Shown here piece after piece: positions 27,133 through 37,891 of a stretch of 64,000 bases of DNA (the stretch's first letter is position 1; every line of letters starts with the position of its first letter). The stretch comes from Zychaea mexicana (taxonomy: Eukaryota; Mucoromycota; Mucoromycetes; Mucorales; Lichtheimiaceae). The notes beneath the pieces were generated by a model. The model was not told the DNA's origin and searched no databases. It saw only the letters and a program-made list of their open reading frames with translations. The stretch is taken from NCBI RefSeq assembly GCF_025766255.1, contig NW_026516731.1, forward strand, positions 183,978 to 247,977, given 5' to 3'. The position numbers were made by a program, and so were the translations under genes.

Positions 27133-27416
27133 TTAGCAGGTGAACTTGATGTCACATTGTCTGCACCAGTAGTCACAATCTCCTGAGCAACAACCTCCAG
27201 CAACACACGACGAGGGGAGACATTGACCTAGCAGTATAGTAATGGAGATAGGATCCGAGAAAGAGATAGTCAGCTATACACATAACATAGACTCTGGTTC
27301 TATTGTAGAAACATTATCCACTTACGCTCGGTGAGATGCTCAGTAGCAGGTTTGGGGCTAGCACTAACAGCAATGGTAGCAAGGCTCAACAAGGTCAAGA
27401 TGGCAGTAAGCTTCAT
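27133..27416 (-). CDS. Small secreted cysteine-rich peptide (61 aa, eight Cys)
   Basis: Two exons (27326-27416 and 27133-27227) joined across a 98-bp GT-AG intron give exactly 62 codons including the stop. Residues 1-18 are a clear signal peptide (MKLTAILTLLSLATIAVS, then ASP). After a short Pro/Thr/Glu spacer, the C-terminal 29 residues hold eight cysteines spaced C-x4-C-x4-CC-x3-C-x3-C-x2-C-x5-C, ending on Cys. An even cysteine number, tiny size and secretion signal fit a disulfide-stabilised extracellular peptide (defence peptide, effector-like or wall-associated). I recognise no named family, and no dibasic processing site is seen. A TATAAAAG box lies at 27477-27484, about 60 bp upstream of the ATG, suggesting strong or regulated transcription. 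The gene is tail-to-tail with the DUF255 gene. Confidence 0.85.
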
Positions 27417-27476
27417 TTTGTCGTCGTTTAAAAGTAGAAAGTGAGTTTTGACAGTTTCCGTTGATTTCTTGTGTGT

Positions 27477-27484
27477 CTTTTATA
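27477..27484 (-). promoter_or_regulatory. TATA box of the cysteine-rich peptide gene
   Basis: TATAAAAG on the minus strand, 61 bp upstream of the ATG at 27416, with a pyrimidine-poor A/C-rich leader between. Position and match to the TATA consensus support it. Confidence 0.6.
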
Positions 27485-27889
27485 GAGTTTTGGGCGAGTT
27501 ATTATTAGGTACTCAAAAGGGGACACATGCTGCTACTCGCAAAACAATTGGTACAAGTAGCATCCATATGTGGTTCATCATTATTAAAGAATGCAGATTC
27601 CATCGTCCTGATAACGTGCCTACAAGAAGTGTCTATAGGCCTGTAAAAGAAACTAGCATGATTTGCTAAGCCCCGTTCAGATTTGAGCATAATGGTCATA
27701 TTTGAAAGCGATCCAGCCGTAACAGCATTATGCATCGATGAACAGATGTATCTCTATGAATGCAGGTGTCAACTGACTACAGTTTGTTGCCAATAATGAT
27801 TATTTGATAAGAGCTATAATTACAGATACAGGGGGTTTCTTCTTTTTGTTATTGTGGAATTAAGATGGTATGGTGGTTTAGATATGTTG
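27485..27889. other. Spacer between the peptide gene promoter and the Hsp70-like 3' end
   Basis: About 400 bp of AT-rich sequence. No gene recognised; it should hold the Hsp70-like 3' UTR and upstream elements of the peptide gene. Confidence 0.5.
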
Positions 27890-30674
27890 TTATACGTTAA
27901 AGTTACAGACAACTCGATAAGTCTGTCCGCGAATGACTGCCTCTACGCGTAATTCAACTTCTCCGAAATACATCTGTTATTTGAGTAAATACCGTTAATA
28001 TTTCCTCTACAGAGTTTCTATGATTGTACAGCCTAGTTCCTCTTACCTTAATAATCAGCTCGATTTGCTCTCCTTCCACAGCATCTGGTAACTCTGGCAT
28101 GGGAATTTCAAAGTGAAATACCTTTCGCACACCAGATTGCAGGGTGTACCGAGGCTCGTCTTCGGTATTGGCTGCAAAAAAAGTACATTCCGTGGGGCAG
28201 GGATAAAATGTGGTGTATTTTTGGGTTACACAGCTATCGTTGTCTGCATAATAAAAATTAAGTTTACCAATGGGTCAATGCGTCATTCTCTAGTGAGGAT
28301 ATGAAGAGATACTATCCTCGCTGAATCACAGTAACAGTTATTACATGACAAAATATTTCTCTTTTTGTTTTACCTAGCGGCTCTCCGCGTCGAACGAAAA
28401 CTGAAAATCGATTGTCACATCGGATACTTCCATCCCTTCTTACGATTTTGTACTCTTCAGGATCAACTCCTTCCACAAAGGTGTTGGTAATGTCGATGCC
28501 GTACCAGTATCTTGGTACACGTGTGGTCACCTTGGTAGGGTTCATGCCAAAATAAGCGGCACCACGGGCAACGGCGAGTTCTAGAAAGAGTTTGCATGAA
28601 TGATGAGCAGGAAATTGAAGAAGACCAAGGATGCTTCTCGTATATCTTTTTGCGAAATAGTTTCATTGGGTATAATTTCCACATAGAAACATGATTTTTG
28701 TTTTATCCAAGTTGCTTCAACTGTTGCTCTTAGTATGGTTACCTGCGCGATAGGGCGTGACAACCTTGATGTTGTATCTCTTGTATTCCTCCGTGATCCG
28801 ACTCTGTAAATAATGAGAGGCGCCAAAACCACCGACAGTAAAAATGGCCTTAAGATTGTGTGTTTGTTGTTTTTGCTTGTGGATGAGTGCAAGAACTTCT
28901 TGTACCACAGGCTCGAACACCTTTTCCTTGAGCTCCTCAACAGAGAAGCGCAGCACACCTTCATCTAATCCGATTTCGGGATTTGTGTGCTCGGTGATGC
29001 CCAGGTTCATGGGGAGGTTCATAAATAGAGCGTCGCTTCCGTCGAATGAGGGTTTCAGGGTATCTACACCATACATGTATATACAGTTCAGTTACCCTTG
29101 TTCGCCCATCACTAGAGCGAAATCACATTCCTCCTTCCAACACTTCTTTCTGATCCTAAGAAAATTCTTTTACCGATGAAGTTTTCCATCATGGTTTCCA
29201 ATGCGGCTGGGGGAATAGGATCCACAAGCTTCTTGAGTTTACTCCGCAAGAGTTTGCGCATGCGTTTGTCAACAAAGGCAGAGCCACACGACTTTCCCAT
29301 GCCCTTTGTACTCTCCTTGAACTGACGATTGCCATCCGCATCCATCTTTACGTTGAAAACGATCAAATCAACCGTACCGCCTAAATGTTAAAACACCCAT
29401 CCGGTATTCAGTAAACTTATCTCTCAAGTGATCTCATCCTTTGGTTGATAGCCATATTACTCACCGCCTGCATCACAGATCATAAATTCATCACCATCCT
29501 CCATATCAAATTGCTCGCAGGTCTGTTCACAATAGATTGCTGCTGCCTCGGGTTCCGAAATAAGCATTAAACGATCGTGGTGGTCGTCCTCATTTATAAT
29601 TCCAGCAAGAATAGCAGCATCACGCATGGCTTGTTTTGATTTATCGGACCACATTGCGGGAACCTAATACATGACCCTTTTCAATTGACAGATCTATACA
29701 CACTTTCTCTACCAATTAGAAACTTCACTTACTGTAATACAGTAACGATAGCGACCCTCAAATTGTTGTGCGAAGCCTTTCTTCATTTCAGCTAATACGT
29801 TATTGTGGAACTCACGGAGGTAATCTATGAATACATCACAGTTTAGTTATCAATTTTTTTCTTTGATCCTATTATTTCAACTATTATACGATCCAGCTTA
29901 TCATCGGACAACTAACCTGCAATCACATTCACGGGCTTGAAACCACCGGGGATCGGTTTGAAGACGCCATTCAAGCTATCGTCAAGGTACAGTTTGTACT
30001 GCTGCAGCAGCAAGTAGTTGGTTTTCGATGGTGCTTTTTGTCGTTCCAAACGCGCAGCGTTACCCCATGCGGCCAAAGTCTAACATCCCATTGATATCAT
30101 CAGTTTGTATTGATAACAGCCTCAACACAGCTTTACAAAGTAGAGCTTTCTTCTCGTCAACATACTCTAGTATCACCGTTGTACAACTAAAAAACAAGCG
30201 TTCAATTTGATCATTAATATGATTTCTGCTAACGAAAAGGCCACAGAAAGCCGGCAGAACTTACACTAATTGTTGGAGCCTAAAAAAATAATAACACTGA
30301 ATAAGTATCTCTCTGGTTTTCAGGAACGGGCCCTTTGAAACCTGATTCGTCCCCTTTCTCGTCGCTTTTCTTACCTTTGGATACCTAAAACCCGACTGTT
30401 TTGGCCTTTCATATATACAAACTTTCGTTAATCGAAGGAAATAAGTCGATCTATTACTGTGCATGTACTTTACCATGTTGTAATGTCTGTAACGTCTTGT
30501 GATGAAATGATACCATACGCAGCGCCACTATAAGTGGTACCTGAAATCAACAGAGAGAGGAAAGGAACTGAGTAACAAGCGGGAAAGAATCTTTTGCATA
30601 TAGTGTTTACGCTTCTTACCGAAATCGATGCCCACGACGACGCGATAATCACTAAGAGGGATCGGAAAAACCAT
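27890..30674 (-). CDS. Hsp70-superfamily ATPase, HSPA12-like
   Basis: HSPA12-type proteins keep the actin/Hsp70 ATPase fold but lack a canonical Hsp70 substrate domain; fungal members are numerous and mostly uncharacterised. Thirteen exons (30620-30674, 30474-30540, 30375-30384, 30265-30279, 30166-30186, 29917-30079, 29733-29824, 29465-29663, 29174-29380, 28743-29063, 28374-28580, 28047-28243, 27890-27973) give 545 residues. Phosphate-1 motif: VVVGIDFGTTYSGAAYG. Phosphate-2: MICDAGGGTVDLIVF. Adenosine motif: IFTVGGFGASHYLQ. Also present are ITVPAMWSD and ISEPEAAAIYC. The C-terminal region (VRKVFHFEIPMPELPD ... ELRVEAVIRG) is the beta-rich end usual in fungal members. Three successive microexons of 10, 15 and 21 nt encode YPK-APTIS-LYNGDTR. 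Confidence 0.93.
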
Positions 30675-31478
30675 GATGATTAAATATTATGAGAAGGAGA
30701 AAGTGTTCAGTAAGAGAAGGAAAAAAGACGAGTACGCCTTGTTTAAAAGTAAGTGGCGAGGCTAGAGCATATTCTTTGTAAAAAGAAGCTTGTATCACGA
30801 TTAACAGTCGTACAGAGTATACGCGCCATCTGAGCCTCATCTTTTTAAGCAGTATGATGGTTGTGTGGGCTAAGCAGCAACTAGTTATATCGAGTATTTT
30901 CCGTATCGTTGGATTCGGTCTTCACCGGGTTCATATGTTAAATTAGATTGCCATTATTGAAACAATTATTTTCTCGTCTTCCGTTATTCGAAGTTTGGCT
31001 ACTAACGATATAAACTGCTTGTATACTGCTTTGCATGAGCCATGACAATTTTTTAAAGAAAACCGATGATTTTAGACTAATTGATCGTGAAGGGGATTGT
31101 CTTGATTTGACCTAATCTGGATAAGTAGCACAAACACATATACGACTTCTAAGCCAACAGTAAGCTCCTTAACACTAGATATTGTGCCACTTGGCACTTA
31201 GCATGTATCCTACTGTACTCATCCGATATTCTTTAGTCGCTCAACAATCTCTCTAGTACGTGGTTTTGCTTTAATAGTGTCTTTTTATAAAGTGATATGT
31301 AATTATGTATAATCAATGGAGAGATACAGTGAGTAGGTGGGTGATGCTTTTAAATGTACATTGTTGTATATAATGAGTTTTTTCTATCATGATAAAAGAA
31401 GTGGGTGGGCGATGTGTGTGTGCGGAGGAAAAGTTACTCCTGCTATTTTGGTGACTATAAGCCGTTGCGTATTAGCAA
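30675..31478. other. Intergenic: Hsp70-like promoter and MFS 3' region
   Basis: 804 bp without a recognisable gene. The MFS stop codon is on the minus strand at its right edge (31479), so both transcription units run leftward. Confidence 0.5.
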
Positions 31479-34169
31479 TTATGCGATGCGTTCCTCTTTT
31501 TCGGAAAGCACCTTTTCGTCATTCGTTGTTGCAGCTGCCTTGTTCTCGCTTGCTCCAAAGCGAGTATTCTTGGCAGCAAACGCGCAGATGACAGCTACAC
31601 CAGCAGCAACAAGAGGCATAATGAAAACCTTGTTTAACGCATTCATGTAAGCATGGATAAGAGGTTGTTGTGTATCTGCGGGCATGTTTTTAAGGTACAA
31701 ATAGTTGGAATCGGCGCCATATTCATGTGCGACAGCCTACGAGTGTTAAGTAATGGTCAATTAAGTAAGCATGTGTGATGAAGTAAGTAACTTTTGGAAA
31801 GCAGCAATATACTTACCAGAGTATCAGGATCAATGGTAGAGAGTTGATGAGCAAGAAATAGCTGGAACATCGTTTCGCAAATGGCAACACCCTGTCAATG
31901 TATTTAATTTAAAAGATCAGAAAAAATCAAAACCTGTACATAGCAGCTAAATGAAAGATTATCGCTAGATATAGGTAGCATTACTTACGATGGAGCATGC
32001 GAGCATCATGAAAAAGTTCGTTAAAGCGGTAGCTACAGCAATATACTTTTTGTCTGCAGCGCTTTGCACACCCATGATGGTATTCTGTTGTGATAAGCCA
32101 AAGGCAAATCCTAAGAGAAGAGTATCGTGAGTGTGAGAGAGTGTGAGAGAGAGAGTTGTGTGCGTGTGTTTCAAAACAATAACAAAAGAAAAACGTACCA
32201 CACAGCATCAGGTAACAAGACTGTTGAGCCCATGAGCTATTCTCGTTGACAGTGTAAAAGAGACCGAAGCCAATGATATTACACACAGATGCAAGCATAA
32301 GATAGAACTTTACATAAGGGAACAAAGGCAATACCAAGCCACTACCGATGGACGCAACAATCAAGCATGCCTTTTGAAAAAAAAACCGTGTAAGCAAGAA
32401 TAGAAAACGCTTGTTATTAGCAAAATTTTAACTTACCATGTACGGGATCAAGTGAATACCTGATCCTGTGCTGTCGGCGCCAAACACCGCTTGGAACATG
32501 ATGGGGCCATAGTACAAAGTTCCAATGACTATATGGTTTGACAAGCAAACAATATAGAATAAGTGAAACGAATATTACCGTGGTCCAGGTTTTAAACAAA
32601 AGAGATTTAGTGATATGCTTACAGCCAAGACCAAGGCATATGATGTAGAGATAGAAAATCGAAATGGCAGGATTCAAAATGATTTCAGGTGGCAGAAGCT
32701 AATACGGTTCATAAATTTCATCATAATAATTAATAATAATTGACATAGAGGTGTGCACGACAAGATTAAAACAGCCGAACACGTTGTTCTTTTTCCAGCA
32801 GCGGTGGTACTGTATGTAGTAATAGCTGCTTCAGCAACATGCATGTAGCGTAGTAATTGAGAATGCACTTACTGGCTCCGCTGCAACCCATCCTTCGACT
32901 ACAATTAGTCCGACCAACGACACCGCCGCGGCAATAAACGGGCCGAGAGAGTGTCCACTCGACCATCTGAAGTTATTAATGTAATAAATGTGAGAAAGGA
33001 CCCGGCGTTTGGCATTCATTAAAGCCTTCCGCATTTGAAACCTAGGACAAATTGAAAAATCTTCTACATACCCGTAAGCTCTACCCCAGTTGAGTGCTAA
33101 TAGTAAACAGCAAACAAACGAAATGACAAGGATCACGCCGAGGAAATCAATACGTTTTAACTTGGCAAAGAAGGAAGTGTTTTCAATCTTGGTTGGTTCT
33201 TTCAGCAGTAAAGTAACAATGATAAGGGCGGTTCCACCAAGGATCACATTAAGCCAAAAATCCCAGCGCCATGTCAGTTTGTCCACAAAGGCGCCACCTG
33301 TGATTAATAATTTATATAATGGTTTATGTCAAAATAAATGCATGCCTTTACTCCCTTTCGTGTTCCCATGTGTACTGTTTGTTTACTTACCAATCAGCGT
33401 GCCAACGACACTAGCCAAGCCGTAAACGACAGTCAATCCAGATTGGAAACGTGGTCTCAAGTGAAGTGGTGCTAAGTCAGGAACAAGCACATATGCGATC
33501 GTCATGACACAACCGCCTCCCAAACCTTGGACAGTACGACCTGCAATGAGGCCCTGCATGTTTGGTGTGAGTGCGTTGATCAAAGATCCAGCAAAGAATA
33601 CAAAGATTCCGAATATAAGGATCGGTTTCCTATTTAGAGAAAAGGACGGAATTCCATTTAGTCACACTACGAACACTATAAACCGCTAGTGATAATTTTA
33701 TTCTTTCTTTTTACCTTCCAAAGATATCAGAAAACTATTGCCATGAACAAAACCATGATAACGTCTTAGCTTATAAAAGAAATGCATAATGCCTACGTTG
33801 CAAGAATGACAAATTATGTGAGCTATTTACCTTTCCAGAGAGAGGTTGAGATGAATTGAATGCTAATAGGTATGCAGTGGCGATCCAAGTCTGCAAGCTG
33901 ACGTCGTCTGTAAGATCTGTTGTGATAATTGACATTGCTGGTGCAATTACGGTTGTATTAAGCGAGATCATGAACATAGCCAAGACGATACCGAAAATCA
34001 AAAGGCCACGGCGAAATCCTGCAAATCGTCCCGGATCAGTAGGTGGGTGCTGCTGTAACTCGGCTTTCTTGTTGGATATATCATCATCACCACCGTACGC
34101 ATTGATCTCTACGTCGACTATGGTGTTTGTTTCTTCTAAACTACTGCGACGAGACCGTGAATCGTTCAT
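31479..34169 (-). CDS. Major facilitator superfamily drug:H+ antiporter, 14-TM (DHA2-like)
   Basis: A plasma or vacuolar membrane exporter, probably of toxic small molecules; the substrate is unknown. Eleven exons (33831-34169, 33715-33734, 33391-33629, 33072-33297, 32873-32966, 32623-32698, 32437-32529, 32199-32370, 31989-32109, 31817-31891, 31479-31736) sum to 1713 nt, 570 residues. A cytosolic acidic/polar N-terminus precedes TM1 with the DHA motif SLNTTVIAPAM. MFS motif A is FSDIFGRKP, encoded across a 20-nt exon. GRTVQGLGGG and TWRWDFWLNVILGG (the conserved TM5-6 region of this family) follow. The remaining hydrophobic helices and a Lys/Glu cytosolic tail end SEKEERIA. Length and motifs fit DHA2 transporters rather than 12-TM sugar carriers. 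Confidence 0.93.
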
Positions 34170-36908
34170 TTTGCTATATCGACAAGGGAACGGATAGGCG
34201 AGAAAAGCTGTATAGATGTTTTTAGTCTAATCGGTAGAAGCCGAGAAGTAGTAAAAATACTTCCTGTGCCTTTTATAGAAAAAAAAGGCAACGCAGCAAG
34301 AAAGGGGAATTTTTTCCCCGGTGCAATCCGCGCACGCGTACCGCATGCCAAGTAAGAAAAACTAGCATGGATGGACGGCTGGCGCAAATACCAATGGCCC
34401 GACACTAATTGTTGTGCAAGAGTAAATAGTTGCTTTTGTCGCCCTTCCTCCTCCGCTCCTTCTTCAAAATACTACGTAGCCTTTCTATCAAGTAAAAAAC
34501 AACTGTCATTTCTCATCGTCACCTTATATCTCTCTTCATCCTTATTTTGATCATAACATCCTGAATAATCGAAGTCGAATTGGTACTTGAAAGCCTTGGG
34601 TAACGCGCAGCTGGTATTGGATCAAGATATTATCTCAAACATAGTAATTTTTGATCTGCGATTGGTGAAACAGAAAGTTGCTGGAATGGGTACAAAAGTT
34701 TTTCCACGCGTCAACTTTATCCCTTTTTGTTTTAAAGAAACCCTTCTCGCTACTGTTGTAGTAATGGCTGATGATGGTTGCCAAGTCATATACTAACTAC
34801 AGAAATGTAATCATCTAACAAATGAGCTGCAGATCCATGGCTTCTTTTTTTTTCAACCCAGAAACGTACTAGACCTGGGATCAAACAACTATCATAGTAT
34901 GACCTTATATGGTTACACAGAACGGTTCGCCGGTAAAGCCGAATTCAGGCAAAAGGCGCCGAGCAGCCAGAATTTTTTGGATTCTAGGACATGATCATTT
35001 CTTCCAGAAAACCAAGTGCTACAAATTGTCTATGTACGATAGTAACGCAGCCAATACGCTGCCTTTATTTCCAGTAATTTTGAATTAAATAGCTTTACTA
35101 AAAAAATGATATAGTGGGCTCAACTGTAAATTTGATCTGTTAGTGGAGAAATTAAAGAAATCAAAGATTATTAATTAAACAACGGACCTTAATTAGTCAT
35201 CAATGACTAATTTTGCAACTTGCTATCTTCCGTGTTATTATATAATAGATAACGTGGCATACACACCATTTACCTGGCCAAAGTGAAGTAAACGAAAAAA
35301 GCGTATAATTTTATTCAATTAGGAGGATTAGAGAGTGTGCGCTTAGGTACCGCCTACAAAGCAGCAAAAGCCCCTTTCCAGATATATTATTTTATGCAAT
35401 CAGCATAGATGACATCCGAATAACTACCTCAATTTTTGTGATTACATAAGTTTAGGTCTCTTGATACTTCATATCCCTTCCAGCTTGTGCTTTCCGAACG
35501 GGGCGATCCGTTCCGACCCTACAAAATTCATTGGATGCTATATGAAAGCTGAACGCAACCAGCCTTGTCAGGTCCCTTCAATAAACCTATATTCTCAGCA
35601 ACTTACACGTGTAACAGCCACCATATTCCATATGATATCAGTTTTCGAGTTTACCTTGGCAAGCTTAAAAAAAGCGGTCTATGCGTCTCCTTCGTTCACA
35701 GCGTAGTTGACAGCGTCTATAACTATCAAATGTTACTTCGGGATATAAGTAATTTAGCAGCAGCAACCATTTCAGCTTCAAAAGGTCTTATATTTGTGTT
35801 GACAATAAAGCACCAGCGATCGTGCGTCACATATAAATTAAATTGAAGTCACCTAACATACCAGCGGTACCTTAGGTGTATTCGCCTTTACGATCTCCAC
35901 GTTGGTGAGTATAGAAGAACAACCCGAAGAGACTACCTCATGTATTTGGTAATTGCCCTTAACAAGAGCCATCATATGCTTTTCTTTCCCAAGTACATAT
36001 GCGCCCAGTTGGTTCTGTAGATACCGCATCTAGTGAGGCAGACAGTGGGCCTCTACACTGATCGACTTTTGACGGTCTACAAGAGCGACAAGCGTCCCAC
36101 CCTATCTTTTTGTGGAGTAGAGGATTGCCAGGAGCAGATTTTGATGCACCTTCACGTGGCTGCTTCTGTCAATACTTGCTTATGAGCAATGAGCAGGGGA
36201 ACTAAGACATCGACACTCCTTTTGCATCCTTGTCATGATAAAACGTACAAGATAAAAAGCGTTTTTTGCTGTTCTTTCCATTCGTTAAACCTGTGTCTCT
36301 TTTATTGCTCTCTTACGCGCATACACTTGTGTTAATTTTTTCTATGACATATTCATCGTAATCACTGCGTGAAAAAGTACTCGATGGTCATGCAAAATTT
36401 GCTCCTTCTTTATGATGTTTAAAGCTCCTTTATACGCAAGCAAGAAAGAAGTTTGAGAGCTCGTTGAAAATCAAGATTACGAAGGGACACCTCATTCGTG
36501 CTTCTAATTCAAGATTTTTCTTCGAGCAAATGTGGACAATCGCAACGAACATTTAGTTGACATTGTGTTCGTCGGCGGAATGACAGTGGTTTTCATTTGG
36601 CGGCTACAAGTAGAAGGCAAGAAAAGTTGCAGAGTTACACTCGCATCATGGTACTTTCTAGCGCATCTTTTGTAGAGCAATTGTGTTGATCATCATTATT
36701 ATGCAACGTAGAGGCCGTTTCAAGTCGGCATACCCCCCTTTTCTATTGTGGATAATGCAGTTGTTATTGGCTACAGCTGCTGATGGTTCATTCCGGCTGT
36801 CTGTGTTGCTAATTTGACAGTCGCCCATAAAGCAACCGCCGCAGCACACCGGCTTTATTTTCTTTTTTTCTCTCACCCTTTCTCACACGTTCCCTATCTC
36901 AGTCCGTC
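34170..36908. other. Long gene-poor intergenic region between MFS and alkyltransferase (divergent)
   Basis: 2.7 kb with no gene I can support. A frame at 35565-35846 reads 93 codons without recognisable motifs, and there are no plausible intron-linked continuations. Several AT-rich stretches (35040-35300) lie in the middle. It holds the divergent promoters of the two flanking genes. Confidence 0.5.
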
Positions 36909-37741
36909 ATGGTGGAATTAAGGAAACGCGCACCCAAAACCATTGCAAAGACAACACCCGACAAGAAAGTCGTTACAAAGATAGTAACAGCAATAACAAA
37001 GGCACGTGCTACCAAGAAAGTGCTTCAAACCTTTGTCGCCAAGGACGACAATGTCGAATGTTGGTTGATCAGCCTTTTTTTTCTTTTTGGAATGACGTCG
37101 CATTTTGGATCAACTCAACGGTCGACTTTGTACTTTATAGCAATGATACCCTTCCCCAAAACTGAGCAAGAAAAAAAAGAATACATCAATCCCAAGACTG
37201 GACGACCGATAACTGCTTTTCAGTACAAAGTGTTCGATTTATGCTCACAGGTAGAAATTGCGCAGCAGCAAGCGGCAACCAGTAACCAAGGCCGGCAACC
37301 TATACTAAAATTTTCGCGTTTCGCGTTTTCGCGCATTTTCGTATCATCTATATATAGATTCCCCGCGGTCATGTCTCAACCTATAAAGCTATAAGTGATG
37401 CCCTTAATGGAGGTCCGCGTGCAGGTATATGATAAATGAAAACAGCATACATCTTTTTGAATTGAAATATATGTATATGCTAAGTTTTTTTACTCTGCAA
37501 AATATGTGTAGTGGGACAGGCTATGCGTATCAACCCATTCTGTCCTCTTCCAGTACCCTGCCATCGAGTGATTGCTAGCGATCTTTCCATTGGTGGGTTC
37601 AGTGGCGGTTGGGGCGATTGCCAGTTCGTCGCTGATAAGAAAGCCAAGCTCACTAAAGAGGGATGTACGTTCAATGAACATTATCAGTTTGTTTCCAATG
37701 TTGATGGTAGAAAGATCATCTTTTCGGACTTCAAGGTGTAA
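36909..37741 (+). CDS. O6-methylguanine-DNA methyltransferase (Ogt/MGT1 family)
   Basis: A suicide DNA repair enzyme that moves O6-alkyl groups from guanine to its own cysteine. Exons 36909-37250, 37358-37424 and 37512-37741 give 639 nt, 212 residues. The catalytic PCHRV motif is present (LPVPCHRVIASDLSIGGFSGG). Upstream helix-turn-helix signatures are TAFQYKVFDLCSQIPRGHVSTY and NGGPRAVGQAMRINPFCP. The first about 45 residues are Lys/Arg/Thr-rich, a possible nuclear or DNA-binding extension. A hydrophobic stretch (CWLISLFFLFGM, about 37056-37092) between this and the core looks foreign. It could be an unspliced intron (GT at about 37052 to AG at 37139), which would shorten the protein and change the join, so the N-terminal third is less certain than the rest. 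Confidence 0.9.
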
Positions 37742-37891
37742 GCTGTATACGTAAAAAAAAGCGCTGCTGATGCTGTTTAGTACTTCAATATTATATGATT
37801 ATTATTACCAGAAACTATAAAAGAAAAATAAAAATATCTGAAATGTAGTTTAAATTACAAAAAAAATATTAGAATATCAGGTCTTCTTTCT

